This document shows, piece by piece, positions 5,814 through 11,766 of a stretch of 11,766 bases of DNA. This DNA comes from an uncultured Candidatus Nemicrothrix sp. (GTDB taxonomy: Bacteria; Actinomycetota; Acidimicrobiia; Acidimicrobiales; UBA8592). Each line of letters starts with the position of its first letter. The stretch's first letter is position 1. The stretch spans positions 1 to 11,766 of the forward strand of contig CAJWRY010000038.1 in assembly GCA_913046155.1 (NCBI GenBank), read 5' to 3'. The position numbers and the translations under genes are program-made. The notes under the pieces were generated by a model that saw only the letters and a program-made list of their open reading frames with translations, was not told the origin of the DNA and searched no databases.

Positions 5814-6836
5814 ATGAAACTGGGATACAACACAGGTTATTGGAGCGCAGGACCACCAGCAGGTGTAGAAAACGTTGTAGCGGAATGCGACAAACTAGGT
5901 TTTGAGCATATTTGGACGGCTGAGGCTTATGGATCCGATGCCTTAAGCCCTTTAGCTTGGTGGGGGTCTCACACAACAAACGTGAAATTGGGGACAGCGA
6001 TCATGCAAATGTCAGCCAGAACTCCTGCGGCTACAGCGATGGCTGCGATCACAATGGACCACCTAAGTAACGGGAGATTTATCCTCGGGCTAGGTGCCTC
6101 GGGTCCTCAAGTAGTGGAGGGATGGTATGGTCAGCCATATCCAAGGCCGTTAGAGAGAACGCGTGAATATGTTGAAATAGTTAGGTCAATTGTGGCGAGG
6201 AAAGAGCCAGTTGAATTCTCCGGACGGCATTACACTATGCCATTTCCTGATGGAACTGGGTTAGGGAAACCACTGAAATCAACCGTGCACCCACTGCGTA
6301 ATGAGATTCCGATCTACCTAGCAGCTGAAGGCCCCAAGAACGTTGCTCTTTCAGCTGAGATTTGCGATGGCTGGCTACCGCTATTCTTTGCACCCAAAGA
6401 TAACGACTTTTATAAAAATGCTTTACAGTCAGGCTTTGATACTGCGGAACGCATTGGCTGGGGAGACTTCGAAGTCGCTTGTACTGTAACTGTGATTCCA
6501 GGAGAAGATATTGAGCAATGCGCAGATTTATTGCGGCCAATGATTGCGTTATATGCAGGAGGAATGGGAGCGAAAGGACAAAATTTTCATTATGACGTAT
6601 TTGCTAGAATGGGATACGAAGAAGCATGTGAAAAAATTCAAGAGCTCTATCTCGCCGGCAATAAAAAAGATGCGATTGCGGCAGTGCCAACTGAAATGGT
6701 AGAAGCGATCTCTTTGATTGGACCTCCTGCAAAAATTAAGGATGAATTGTCACTATGGGAAGAATCTGTAGTCAATACCATGCTTATCTCTGGAGGAATA
6801 GATCTCGTCCGGTTCGTTTACGATCTGGTTAGCTAA
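5814..6836 (+). CDS. F420-dependent LLM-class oxidoreductase (Rv3520c/TIGR03559-like)
   Basis: This 340-residue protein is a second luciferase-like F420 oxidoreductase, from a different subfamily than the one at 4189. Blocks seen are GFEHIWTAEAYGSDALSPLAW (starting at 29), LGTAIMQMSARTPAATAM (59-76), LSNGRFILGLGASGPQVVEG (84-103) and IPIYLAAEGPKN with ICDGWLP (165-189). The AEAYGSDA and GASGPQVVEGWYG signatures are those of mycobacterial Rv3520c-type coenzyme F420-dependent oxidoreductases; this is recognised from memory. It is cytosolic and has no signal peptide. The ATG at 5814 is supported by AAGGAG (5802-5807) at ideal spacing. Its TAA shares the A with the ATG of the thiolase-like gene (TAATG), and no ribosome binding site precedes that second gene, so the two are probably made in step. 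It likely oxidises or reduces a CoA-bound or lipid substrate in the same pathway. Mycobacterial Rv3520c lies near ltp and other cholesterol-catabolism genes. Confidence 0.92.
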   Translation: MKLGYNTGYWSAGPPAGVENVVAECDKLGFEHIWTAEAYGSDALSPLAWWGSHTTNVKLGTAIMQMSARTPAATAMAAITMDHLSNGRFILGLGASGPQVVEGWYGQPYPRPLERTREYVEIVRSIVARKEPVEFSGRHYTMPFPDGTGLGKPLKSTVHPLRNEIPIYLAAEGPKNVALSAEICDGWLPLFFAPKDNDFYKNALQSGFDTAERIGWGDFEVACTVTVIPGEDIEQCADLLRPMIALYAGGMGAKGQNFHYDVFARMGYEEACEKIQELYLAGNKKDAIAAVPTEMVEAISLIGPPAKIKDELSLWEESVVNTMLISGGIDLVRFVYDLVS

Positions 6837-8305
6837 TGGGATTGAACGAACGCACCCCAGTCATCGTTGGAGTTGGGCAATACAAGCAACAACTTGAAGA
6901 TGTATTAAAAGCAGAAGAACAATACATTCTGATGGAAAGGGCATTACGACTTGCTGCCGACGATGCGAACACGCCGAGACTATTAGAGAAGCTAGACAGA
7001 CTGCTAGTGATCGGAGGCATGTGGAGTTATCCCGACCCTGGACGCCTCATTGCGGATGCTGTAGGTTCACCAAACGCTAAAACCTTCCTTACAGCAATGG
7101 GCGGAAATATGCCTCAAGCGACAGTAAGCGAATGCTGTGAGCGAATCGCAGCAGGCGATATGGAAATCGCAGCGGTCGTAGGCGGGGAAGCAGTCTACAG
7201 CAAAAATAAGCTAAGAAAATTAGGTAAAGACCTCATGAAGTCAGGGGCTGACCTTGAGAAGGCAGAGAGGTTCGGAGAGAACGTCTCAATGTCCTCTCAG
7301 CATGAACGTGATAATGGGTTCATGATGCCTACTCAGATTTATCCGCTATTTGAGTCTGCAATACGCGCACACCGAAATGAGAGTCACTACGATCATCGCA
7401 AGCGAATCTCCGCTTTATGGGAAGGTTATAATCAAGTAGCAGCTGCCAACGAATATGCATGGGTTCAAACACCAATGACTGCTCAGGAAATCATGGAACC
7501 CACTCCAGAGAACCGGATGGTAGGTTATCCATATACAAAGGCAATGAATGCAAATTCCTTTGTTGATTTCGGCGGTGCACTAATCATATGTTCAGCTGGG
7601 GCAGCTCAATCTCTTGGGATACCTTCTGACAAATGGGTCTTTCCACATGCTGCAACAGATGGACACGCTACATATTTATTTTCGGAGCGCGATAATTTCC
7701 ATGAATCTCCAGCCATACGAATTACGTCAAAGGCTTGTTTAGAACTAGCAGACATCACTATTGACGATGTAGGACCAATGGACCTCTATTCATGCTTTCC
7801 TTCTGTAGTGCAAATCACCATGAGCGAGTTAGGGATACAGCCGGATCGAACCACAACGACTACCGGCGGATTATCTTTCTTTGGTGGGCCAATGAACAGC
7901 TACGTTATCCACGCAATTGCCAGCACAGTAGATGCAGTTCGGGCTTCAGGGGAATATGGGTTTATTCATGCGAATGGTGGGTACGCAACGAAACATGCAT
8001 GCGCTGTATACAGTAACCAGCCACCAAAAGGTGATTTCCAAAGACGAAATGTCCAAGAAGAGATCAATGCCCACCCTAAACGCGAAGTTGCTATTGACCC
8101 AATAGGTAAATCAATCATTGAATCTTATACAGTTCTACATGATCGTGAAGGAGCGAACAAAGCGCTTGTAACTTCATTGATGGATGATGGGAAGCGAGCT
8201 CTTTCGTCAACATCAGATGTAGAAATTATGGAGTCAATGATGAGTGAAGAATATATTGGGAAAACACTTGAATTTACTGGTAGCGGTACCTTTGAAATCG
8301 CCTAA
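6836..8305 (+). CDS. Type-1 thiolase-like protein (TLP1/Rv1867-like) lacking the nucleophilic Cys
   Basis: This 489-residue protein has a thiolase fold plus an extra C-terminal domain. The N-terminal thiolase half starts with TPVIVGVGQYKQ (7-18). At the position of the acylated cysteine the sequence reads TAMGGNMPQATVSECC (86-101), so Gly90 appears to replace Cys; Cys100 and Cys101 lie further along the helix. The C-terminal thiolase half has DLYSCFP (316-322) and ANGGYATKHACAVYS (379-393), retaining a candidate active-site His387. Residues from about 405 to 489, including a YTVLHDREGANKA stretch, match the additional C-terminal domain of thiolase-like protein type 1 (mycobacterial TLP1). The length matches Rv1867 (about 494). 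Normal thiolysis is therefore doubtful; CoA-ester binding or a Cys-independent C-C reaction is possible. It is coupled by TAATG to the F420 enzyme upstream. The family call is good, the function open. Confidence 0.87.
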   Translation: MGLNERTPVIVGVGQYKQQLEDVLKAEEQYILMERALRLAADDANTPRLLEKLDRLLVIGGMWSYPDPGRLIADAVGSPNAKTFLTAMGGNMPQATVSECCERIAAGDMEIAAVVGGEAVYSKNKLRKLGKDLMKSGADLEKAERFGENVSMSSQHERDNGFMMPTQIYPLFESAIRAHRNESHYDHRKRISALWEGYNQVAAANEYAWVQTPMTAQEIMEPTPENRMVGYPYTKAMNANSFVDFGGALIICSAGAAQSLGIPSDKWVFPHAATDGHATYLFSERDNFHESPAIRITSKACLELADITIDDVGPMDLYSCFPSVVQITMSELGIQPDRTTTTTGGLSFFGGPMNSYVIHAIASTVDAVRASGEYGFIHANGGYATKHACAVYSNQPPKGDFQRRNVQEEINAHPKREVAIDPIGKSIIESYTVLHDREGANKALVTSLMDDGKRALSSTSDVEIMESMMSEEYIGKTLEFTGSGTFEIA

Positions 8306-8380
8306 GGGAATTTCACCAGCCTTTCGTTTCTTTAAGTCGATATTCTGGTCGTTTTATTGATCAGTGGCTAGGATCCCCAT

Positions 8381-8818
8381 ATGAATATCAAAGAGGTTAT
8401 TAAGGCGTCGAAGGACCTTGGAGAATGGGCACACATCGCAACGGTCAGCGGATCTGGAACACCCTATGTCACTCCAGTTCATCCCTGTTGGGAGGGGGAG
8501 ACTCTATGGATAATGGTTGGAGTCAATTCTGTAAAATCTAAGAATATTGCTGATTCACCATCCGTATCGCTCCATTGGCAAGTTAGCGAGGAAACAAGTT
8601 TTGATAGTTTAATTCTTTGGGGTCAGGCAAAGTTGTTCACAGATATTGAAACAAAGACAAGGTTATGGAGCGGTGTGTTCGACTATGACCTTGACGTGTT
8701 CGCTCCAAATGGTCCTGAAAATTCTCCAGAGACAGGTTTTATTTGTGTCAAGCCTACTAAAGCGGTCCTGCTAAAAGAAATGGGTATCGGTGCACGGCTG
8801 GTTTGGAGATCTCGATAA
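8381..8818 (+). CDS. Pyridoxamine 5'-phosphate oxidase-fold flavin/F420-binding protein
   Basis: This 145-residue protein has a split-barrel PNPOx-like fold. Visible features are the N-terminal helix followed by HIATVSGSGTPYVTPVHPCW (18-37), LWIMVG (42-47), the conserved SVKSKNI segment (50-56), SVSLHWQV (61-68), and the LILWGQAKLF strand (77-86). Members of this superfamily bind FMN, F420, haem or FAD and include F420-dependent reductases and stress proteins. With two F420-type enzymes next door, F420 is an attractive cofactor, but residues that would separate FMN from F420 use cannot be judged by eye. The start is the ATG at 8381, with AGGA seven bases upstream, a modest ribosome binding site. 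The 75-bp gap after the thiolase-like gene shows no clear terminator, so it may be the third gene of the plus-strand operon. Confidence 0.82.
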   Translation: MNIKEVIKASKDLGEWAHIATVSGSGTPYVTPVHPCWEGETLWIMVGVNSVKSKNIADSPSVSLHWQVSEETSFDSLILWGQAKLFTDIETKTRLWSGVFDYDLDVFAPNGPENSPETGFICVKPTKAVLLKEMGIGARLVWRSR

Positions 8819-8912
8819 GGGATTAGAGCGGTAAGTGTAAAACACAGCTTAAGAAAACCTGCCTCATTTAGCGTTGTTCAGAATGGCGCTATTGCGAGTT
8901 CAGTTGATCGCG

Positions 8913-8948
8913 TAAGCCCTTATCAGGACAAAGTTAATACTGGGCTTA
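8913..8948. repeat. Inverted repeat in the convergent intergenic region
   Basis: TAAGCCC (8913-8919) and GGGCTTA (8942-8948) are perfect 7-base complements with a 22-base AT-rich loop. No T-run follows directly. It lies between the plus-strand PNPOx gene and the convergent thiolase gene and may help end transcription or stabilise an mRNA 3' end. The long loop makes it weak. Confidence 0.3.
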
Positions 8949-8988
8949 GCTCTTCAAGAAATCTATTGCGCAGATTGAGCTTTATTTG
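8948..8988 (+). terminator. Weak candidate terminator hairpin
   Basis: On the plus strand AGCTC (8948-8952) and AATCT (8960-8964) pair with AGATT (8972-8976) and GAGCT (8977-8981), giving a 10-bp stem with a 7-base bulge on the left side and an ATTGCGC loop. It is followed by TTTATTT. It would end transcription of the unit 5814-8818 just before, or within, the end of the convergent thiolase gene. The bulge and the broken T-tract lower confidence. Confidence 0.27.
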
Positions 8989-10133
8989 CTTAAAATCGTT
9001 ACGCCACTTATTCCTGGCGCACCGTAAACATGTGTGTATGCCACTTTGGGGTCGTTGGGTACTTGTCGTTTTCCAGCGCTTCCTCGGAGTTGAAGTACGT
9101 TTTCATATACTTGTCTGAGTCCAGATGCCCCGACAGGTTCACCATTCGCTAGACACCCTCCATCAGTGTTGACGGGGAAACGTCCACCTATTTCGGTCTC
9201 TCCTTGTTGTATGATTCGTTCCTGCTCGCCGTGTTCACAGAATCCATTTTCAGCCATGTGCATAATTTCTGCTCCAGCTTCTGTGTCCTGAAGCTGCGCT
9301 AGATCTATGTCATCTGGCCCTATGCCAGCCATCTCAAAGGCAGCCTTCGATGTGTCAACTGTTGGACCATCGCCATCTTCAAGTGCTAGCCAAGGGGCCA
9401 TCACTTCAAAGGAACCCCAGCGTCTACTTCTGACGACTGCTGCATTTAGGTATACGGGAGTATCAGTGTATTTATGTGCCTGGTCAGCTCTTGCCAGTAG
9501 GAGGGCAACTCCGCCTTCAGCTGGTGAACAGAACATGAATTTTGTTAAAGGATAACTTAACATGTCCGATTCAAGTATTTGTTCCTCACTTATTGGCTGA
9601 CGACGCCACGCATTTGGGTTATGTTCAGCATTTCTGAACGCTTTCGCAGAAACCTTAGCGAGGGTGTTATGGCTAATGTCATGGTTTTGCATATATCGAT
9701 TGATTTTCATACCAAAGAATTGGGTAGTTAAAGCAAGTCCTTGTTTGCCATACCAATCTCCTAATCCAGATGATCTGGTGTTTACCCTGAAGGCACCTCG
9801 TTCATGCTTGTCGTAGCCGACTGCAAGGCCTAGCTCAAAAGCTCCTGACGCAATTGTGTTGTATGCGGAGAATAGTGCTGACCCTCCAGTTGCACAACCA
9901 TTAGCGACGTTGATGAACTGTAAGCCTGTTAGCCCTAGCTTAGACACCATAGTGTCAGCAGCCCCTGCGGCCTGGCTTCCACCGAAGGCAAATTGAACAT
10001 CTGACCATTCAACCCCAGCGTCCTTTAGAGCTTGACGAACAGCATAGACGCCTTGCTCTTGCCCGGTTCGTTCAGGAGTTCGACCAAATGGGTGGATTCC
10101 TATTCCAACAATAGCTACTTCGGGTTTACTCAT
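8982..10133 (-). CDS. SCP2-type thiolase / lipid-transfer protein (Ltp-like)
   Basis: This 383-residue protein belongs to the SCP2/SCPx thiolase branch, which in actinobacteria includes Ltp proteins that cleave beta-ketoacyl-CoAs or perform retro-aldol cleavage of steroid side chains. Visible features are VAIVGIGIHPFGR (6-18), the acyl-accepting Cys80 in VANGCATGGSA, a TDGGCLANGEPVGASG block (323-338) with Cys327, and the C-terminal YTHVYGAPGISG (366-377) with His368. The usual ELHDxF motif is replaced by QLQDTEAGAEI (280-290), so one oxyanion or acid-base position appears changed. I placed the start at the ATG 10133-10131, preceded by AAAGGAAA at good spacing. A longer frame up to 10175 would overlap the DUF35 gene and add 14 residues with no family character. 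The gene begins 16 bp after its DUF35 partner, the standard pairing for this enzyme type. Substrate unknown. Confidence 0.92.
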   Translation of the reverse strand: MSKPEVAIVGIGIHPFGRTPERTGQEQGVYAVRQALKDAGVEWSDVQFAFGGSQAAGAADTMVSKLGLTGLQFINVANGCATGGSALFSAYNTIASGAFELGLAVGYDKHERGAFRVNTRSSGLGDWYGKQGLALTTQFFGMKINRYMQNHDISHNTLAKVSAKAFRNAEHNPNAWRRQPISEEQILESDMLSYPLTKFMFCSPAEGGVALLLARADQAHKYTDTPVYLNAAVVRSRRWGSFEVMAPWLALEDGDGPTVDTSKAAFEMAGIGPDDIDLAQLQDTEAGAEIMHMAENGFCEHGEQERIIQQGETEIGGRFPVNTDGGCLANGEPVGASGLRQVYENVLQLRGSAGKRQVPNDPKVAYTHVYGAPGISGVTILSK

Positions 10134-10149
10134 GATTAGATTTCCTTTC

Positions 10150-10575
10150 TTATCGTTCCACAGGTGCGAACGCAAATGTTATTACTTCGTTGCCGTCATC
10201 ATCCGTATAAGCCGGAATGAATTTTAATTCCATTTCCATTCCGATCTTTAGAAGGTCTTTGTCGGCAGTTGTTAATCTGGTTTCAACTTTGACTTCGTCA
10301 TGTATTTCTACATACCCAACACCAAAAGGCTCAAAATTTTCAACATCTCCGGCATATGGTGGGGATTTAGGTGGGTAGCCTTGGATAGTCCACGTCCATA
10401 ATTTCCCTCGAGTCCCTAACTCTTTGGGCTTGGTGTCATCTGAAGCGCATCTAGGGCAACCTGATTGCATGGGGAATATGATCGCACCGCAGTCTTGACA
10501 TTGAGAACCGAGAAGCCTGGGGTCGTCAGAAGGCCAAGTAAATAAACCCTCTTCGATTGCTACCTGTTCAGCCAT
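10150..10575 (-). CDS. DUF35 zinc-ribbon/OB-fold protein, thiolase partner
   Basis: This 141-residue protein has the two-part DUF35 architecture: a rubredoxin-like zinc ribbon with Cys26, Cys29, Cys40 and Cys43 (QCQDCG and GCPRCA), then an OB-fold domain from about residue 50 (TRGKLWTWTIQGYPP through the GVGYVEIHD strand). Such proteins bind acyl-CoA and form complexes with SCP2-type thiolases or aldolases, as in archaeal HMG-CoA synthesis and in the ChsH2/Ltp2 complex of steroid degradation. A free-standing DUF35 directly upstream of the thiolase at 8982 is exactly that pairing. The ATG (10575-10573) is preceded by AAGGAGA. A good promoter candidate lies upstream, so this gene probably leads a two-gene operon separate from the sulfatase. 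Confidence 0.92.
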   Translation of the reverse strand: MAEQVAIEEGLFTWPSDDPRLLGSQCQDCGAIIFPMQSGCPRCASDDTKPKELGTRGKLWTWTIQGYPPKSPPYAGDVENFEPFGVGYVEIHDEVKVETRLTTADKDLLKIGMEMELKFIPAYTDDDGNEVITFAFAPVER

Positions 10576-10604
10576 GAGTCTCCTTATAATTTCAAACCTC
10601 TAAT

Positions 10605-10633
10605 ATTATGCCCGATGAACACTGATTTGTCGT
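10605..10633 (-). promoter_or_regulatory. Candidate promoter for the DUF35-thiolase operon
   Basis: On the minus strand ACGACA (10633-10628, four of six) is followed after 17 bases by CATAAT (10610-10605, five of six). Transcription would start near 10598, giving a leader of about 23 bases that contains the AAGGAGA ribosome binding site. It sits in the 80-bp gap after the sulfatase stop. No convincing terminator hairpin for the sulfatase was found in this gap, so read-through is possible too. Confidence 0.38.
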
Positions 10634-10655
10634 CTCCAGCCTCAGATAGGGTTAG

Positions 10656-11766
10656 TTATTGAGAACGAAGGCCTGCCTGCTTAAGGCCATCTTTCATTTT
10701 CTTTCTTGTTTCACGGTCACGCCTGCTCATTCGCTCCAGCACGACTTCATGGATTTCTCCGCTGAAGGGATATCCGTGAGGGTAAGGTCCAACAGGCGCA
10801 CCAGTATCGATCCCCACGTCAAATGTTTCTCCGCTCATCGAGAATATTATGGGAACAGTTCTCTCAATGCGATCAGAATTTACTGATTCTCCATCAACGT
10901 AAAGAGTTGCTAGGCCCCCAGATCCAAACCCACCGTCATGCTGGTAGTCAATTGTTATCTCATGGTCTCCGTCAACCAAAGGGTCCTCGGCACGTATCGT
11001 AGTCAGATATTGCCCAAAGCAGTTGTAGTGATAAGTCGGTTTACCGTGATTATCAAGATAAAGGCTCCACCCAGACATATTTCCACCTTGGCAAGCAATC
11101 ACACCCTGTGCGCCTCCAGAAGGAATCGTGACTTTTGAAGAGATCCTGTGCGATGCATTTTTTAGGTTAATGACAGCACTTTCTGGGATTCTTACGTGAG
11201 CTGTCGTATACGACATTCTTTTCCTCTTTCCAAGAGCTGAAGGGACTCGAAAATTTCCCGAAATTCTCAAGCTTGTGTCACGGAGTGGGAAGACGTTGTT
11301 TTTCTCCGCTTCCGAGTCAAATAGATTTTGTAATTCGGCAAGTTTTTCAGGGTAAGTATCACTTAAATCCTCACTCTGCGAAAAGTCCTTATCAATGTTG
11401 TAGAGTTCCCACTTCTCTTGATCTCCGCCAAACTCGTAGCCCTTAAGCCTGATCCATGGCACTCTTCCGTGAAAACAAGATGCGATCCAGCCTTCGTGAA
11501 AGATAGCTCTGTTCCCAAAGATTTCAAAATATTGAGTCTTACGAGTACTCAAAGCATCAGCATCATTAAAGGAGTATTCCATTGAGACTCCGTCAACAGG
11601 CATTTGTTCTATCCCATTGACTGTTTCGGGCCACTTTAGGCCCGCTGCAGCGAGAATTGTCGGTGCAATATCAATAACGTGATGAAACTGGTTCCTCAAT
11701 GAATTAACTTTGGTTATTCTGTCAGGCCATTTCATAACCATTGCATTACGGGTTCCTCCAAAATGC
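10656..11766 (-). CDS. Arylsulfatase, C-terminal part (partial, type I sulfatase family)
   Basis: The reading frame stays open to the right edge, so at least 370 C-terminal residues are present and the N-terminus is missing. The first visible residues, HFGGTRNAMVMKWPDRI, are the GGTR-N-x-x-V-x-WP motif of large bacterial arylsulfatases. They are followed by QFHHVIDIAPTILAAAGLKWP, which names the family securely. Next come the GVSMEYSF, WELYNIDKDFSQSEDLSD and YPEKL blocks that close the sulfatase fold. The last roughly 190 residues form a beta-sandwich, lectin-like domain (GGNMSGWSLYLDNHGKPTYHY; TLYVDGESV; FDVGIDTGAPVGPYPHGYPF) typical of the 750-800-residue actinobacterial AtsD/AtsG type. The enzyme hydrolyses sulfate esters. 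The formylglycine site (CxPxR) and any signal peptide lie outside the window, so activity and location cannot be judged. The internal methionine at 11741 is not the start. Confidence 0.93.
   Translation of the reverse strand, partial: HFGGTRNAMVMKWPDRITKVNSLRNQFHHVIDIAPTILAAAGLKWPETVNGIEQMPVDGVSMEYSFNDADALSTRKTQYFEIFGNRAIFHEGWIASCFHGRVPWIRLKGYEFGGDQEKWELYNIDKDFSQSEDLSDTYPEKLAELQNLFDSEAEKNNVFPLRDTSLRISGNFRVPSALGKRKRMSYTTAHVRIPESAVINLKNASHRISSKVTIPSGGAQGVIACQGGNMSGWSLYLDNHGKPTYHYNCFGQYLTTIRAEDPLVDGDHEITIDYQHDGGFGSGGLATLYVDGESVNSDRIERTVPIIFSMSGETFDVGIDTGAPVGPYPHGYPFSGEIHEVVLERMSRRDRETRKKMKDGLKQAGLRSQ

Noticed and set aside
7792..8016. Short plus-strand frame inside the thiolase-like gene
   Set aside because: It is a shadow frame of the 489-residue gene, with irregular composition and no start signal.
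10134..10175. Longer N-terminus for the SCP2-type thiolase
   Set aside because: The 14 extra residues do not resemble the family, the extension overlaps the DUF35 gene, and AAAGGAAA precedes the ATG at 10133.
1..11766. CRISPR array, insertion sequence, tRNA or integrase
   Set aside because: No regularly spaced repeats, transposase-like protein, cloverleaf or recombinase was seen on either strand.

Overview
This window is a gene-dense catabolic region: ten complete protein genes and two cut by the window edges. It contains no RNA genes, mobile elements or CRISPR. Base composition is moderately AT-rich (roughly 45% GC from spot-counting a few lines). Ribosome binding sites are strong and of AAGGAG type, and ATG and GTG starts are both used. 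The gene content is typical of F420-using heterotroph lineages with broad lipid or xenobiotic catabolism: two F420-type luciferase-like oxidoreductases, a PNPOx-fold flavin/F420 protein, an acyl-CoA dehydrogenase, two thiolase-superfamily proteins, a DUF35 partner and a large arylsulfatase. Actinobacteria (mycobacteria or marine Acidimicrobiia) fit, and so do marine Chloroflexota of the SAR202 type, which are known for expanded F420/FMN oxidoreductases and sulfatases. The AT-rich composition argues against a mycobacterium. The taxonomic call is an inference and no marker gene is present.

Layout. Bases 1-175 (minus) hold the N-terminus of a protein resembling the DUF7064/7065 group. It is divergent from an SDR dehydrogenase (320-1159, plus), which has a good candidate promoter. 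The SDR ends exactly where a five-gene minus-strand operon ends. That operon reads, in transcription order, SnoaL-like protein (5687-5211), F420 LLM oxidoreductase (5214-4189), APH/EcKinase-like small-molecule kinase (4179-3100), SurE phosphatase (3100-2318) and acyl-CoA dehydrogenase (2308-1160). Genes overlap or lie within 9 bp of each other. A 126-bp spacer with symmetric promoter-like boxes separates it from a divergent plus-strand unit: a second F420 LLM oxidoreductase (5814-6836), a Cys-less type-1 thiolase-like protein (6836-8305) and a PNPOx-fold protein (8381-8818). After a convergent gap (8819-8981) the minus strand carries an SCP2-type thiolase (8982-10133), its DUF35 zinc-ribbon/OB partner (10150-10575) and the C-terminal part of an arylsulfatase (10656 to the window end).

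How it may work together. The two divergent units look like one pathway for oxidising a lipid-like or polyketide/steroid-like substrate activated as a CoA ester: F420-dependent redox steps, NAD-dependent alcohol oxidation (SDR), alpha,beta-dehydrogenation (ACAD), hydration or isomerisation (SnoaL-like) and C-C cleavage (thiolase/DUF35). The most striking part is a small-molecule kinase, a SurE phosphatase and an ACAD packed together. This recalls pathways in which a hydroxyacyl-CoA is phosphorylated by an APH-fold kinase and the phosphate is then eliminated by an ACAD-family enzyme (LvaA/LvaC in levulinate catabolism; human ACAD10/11). The sequence does not prove such a route here.
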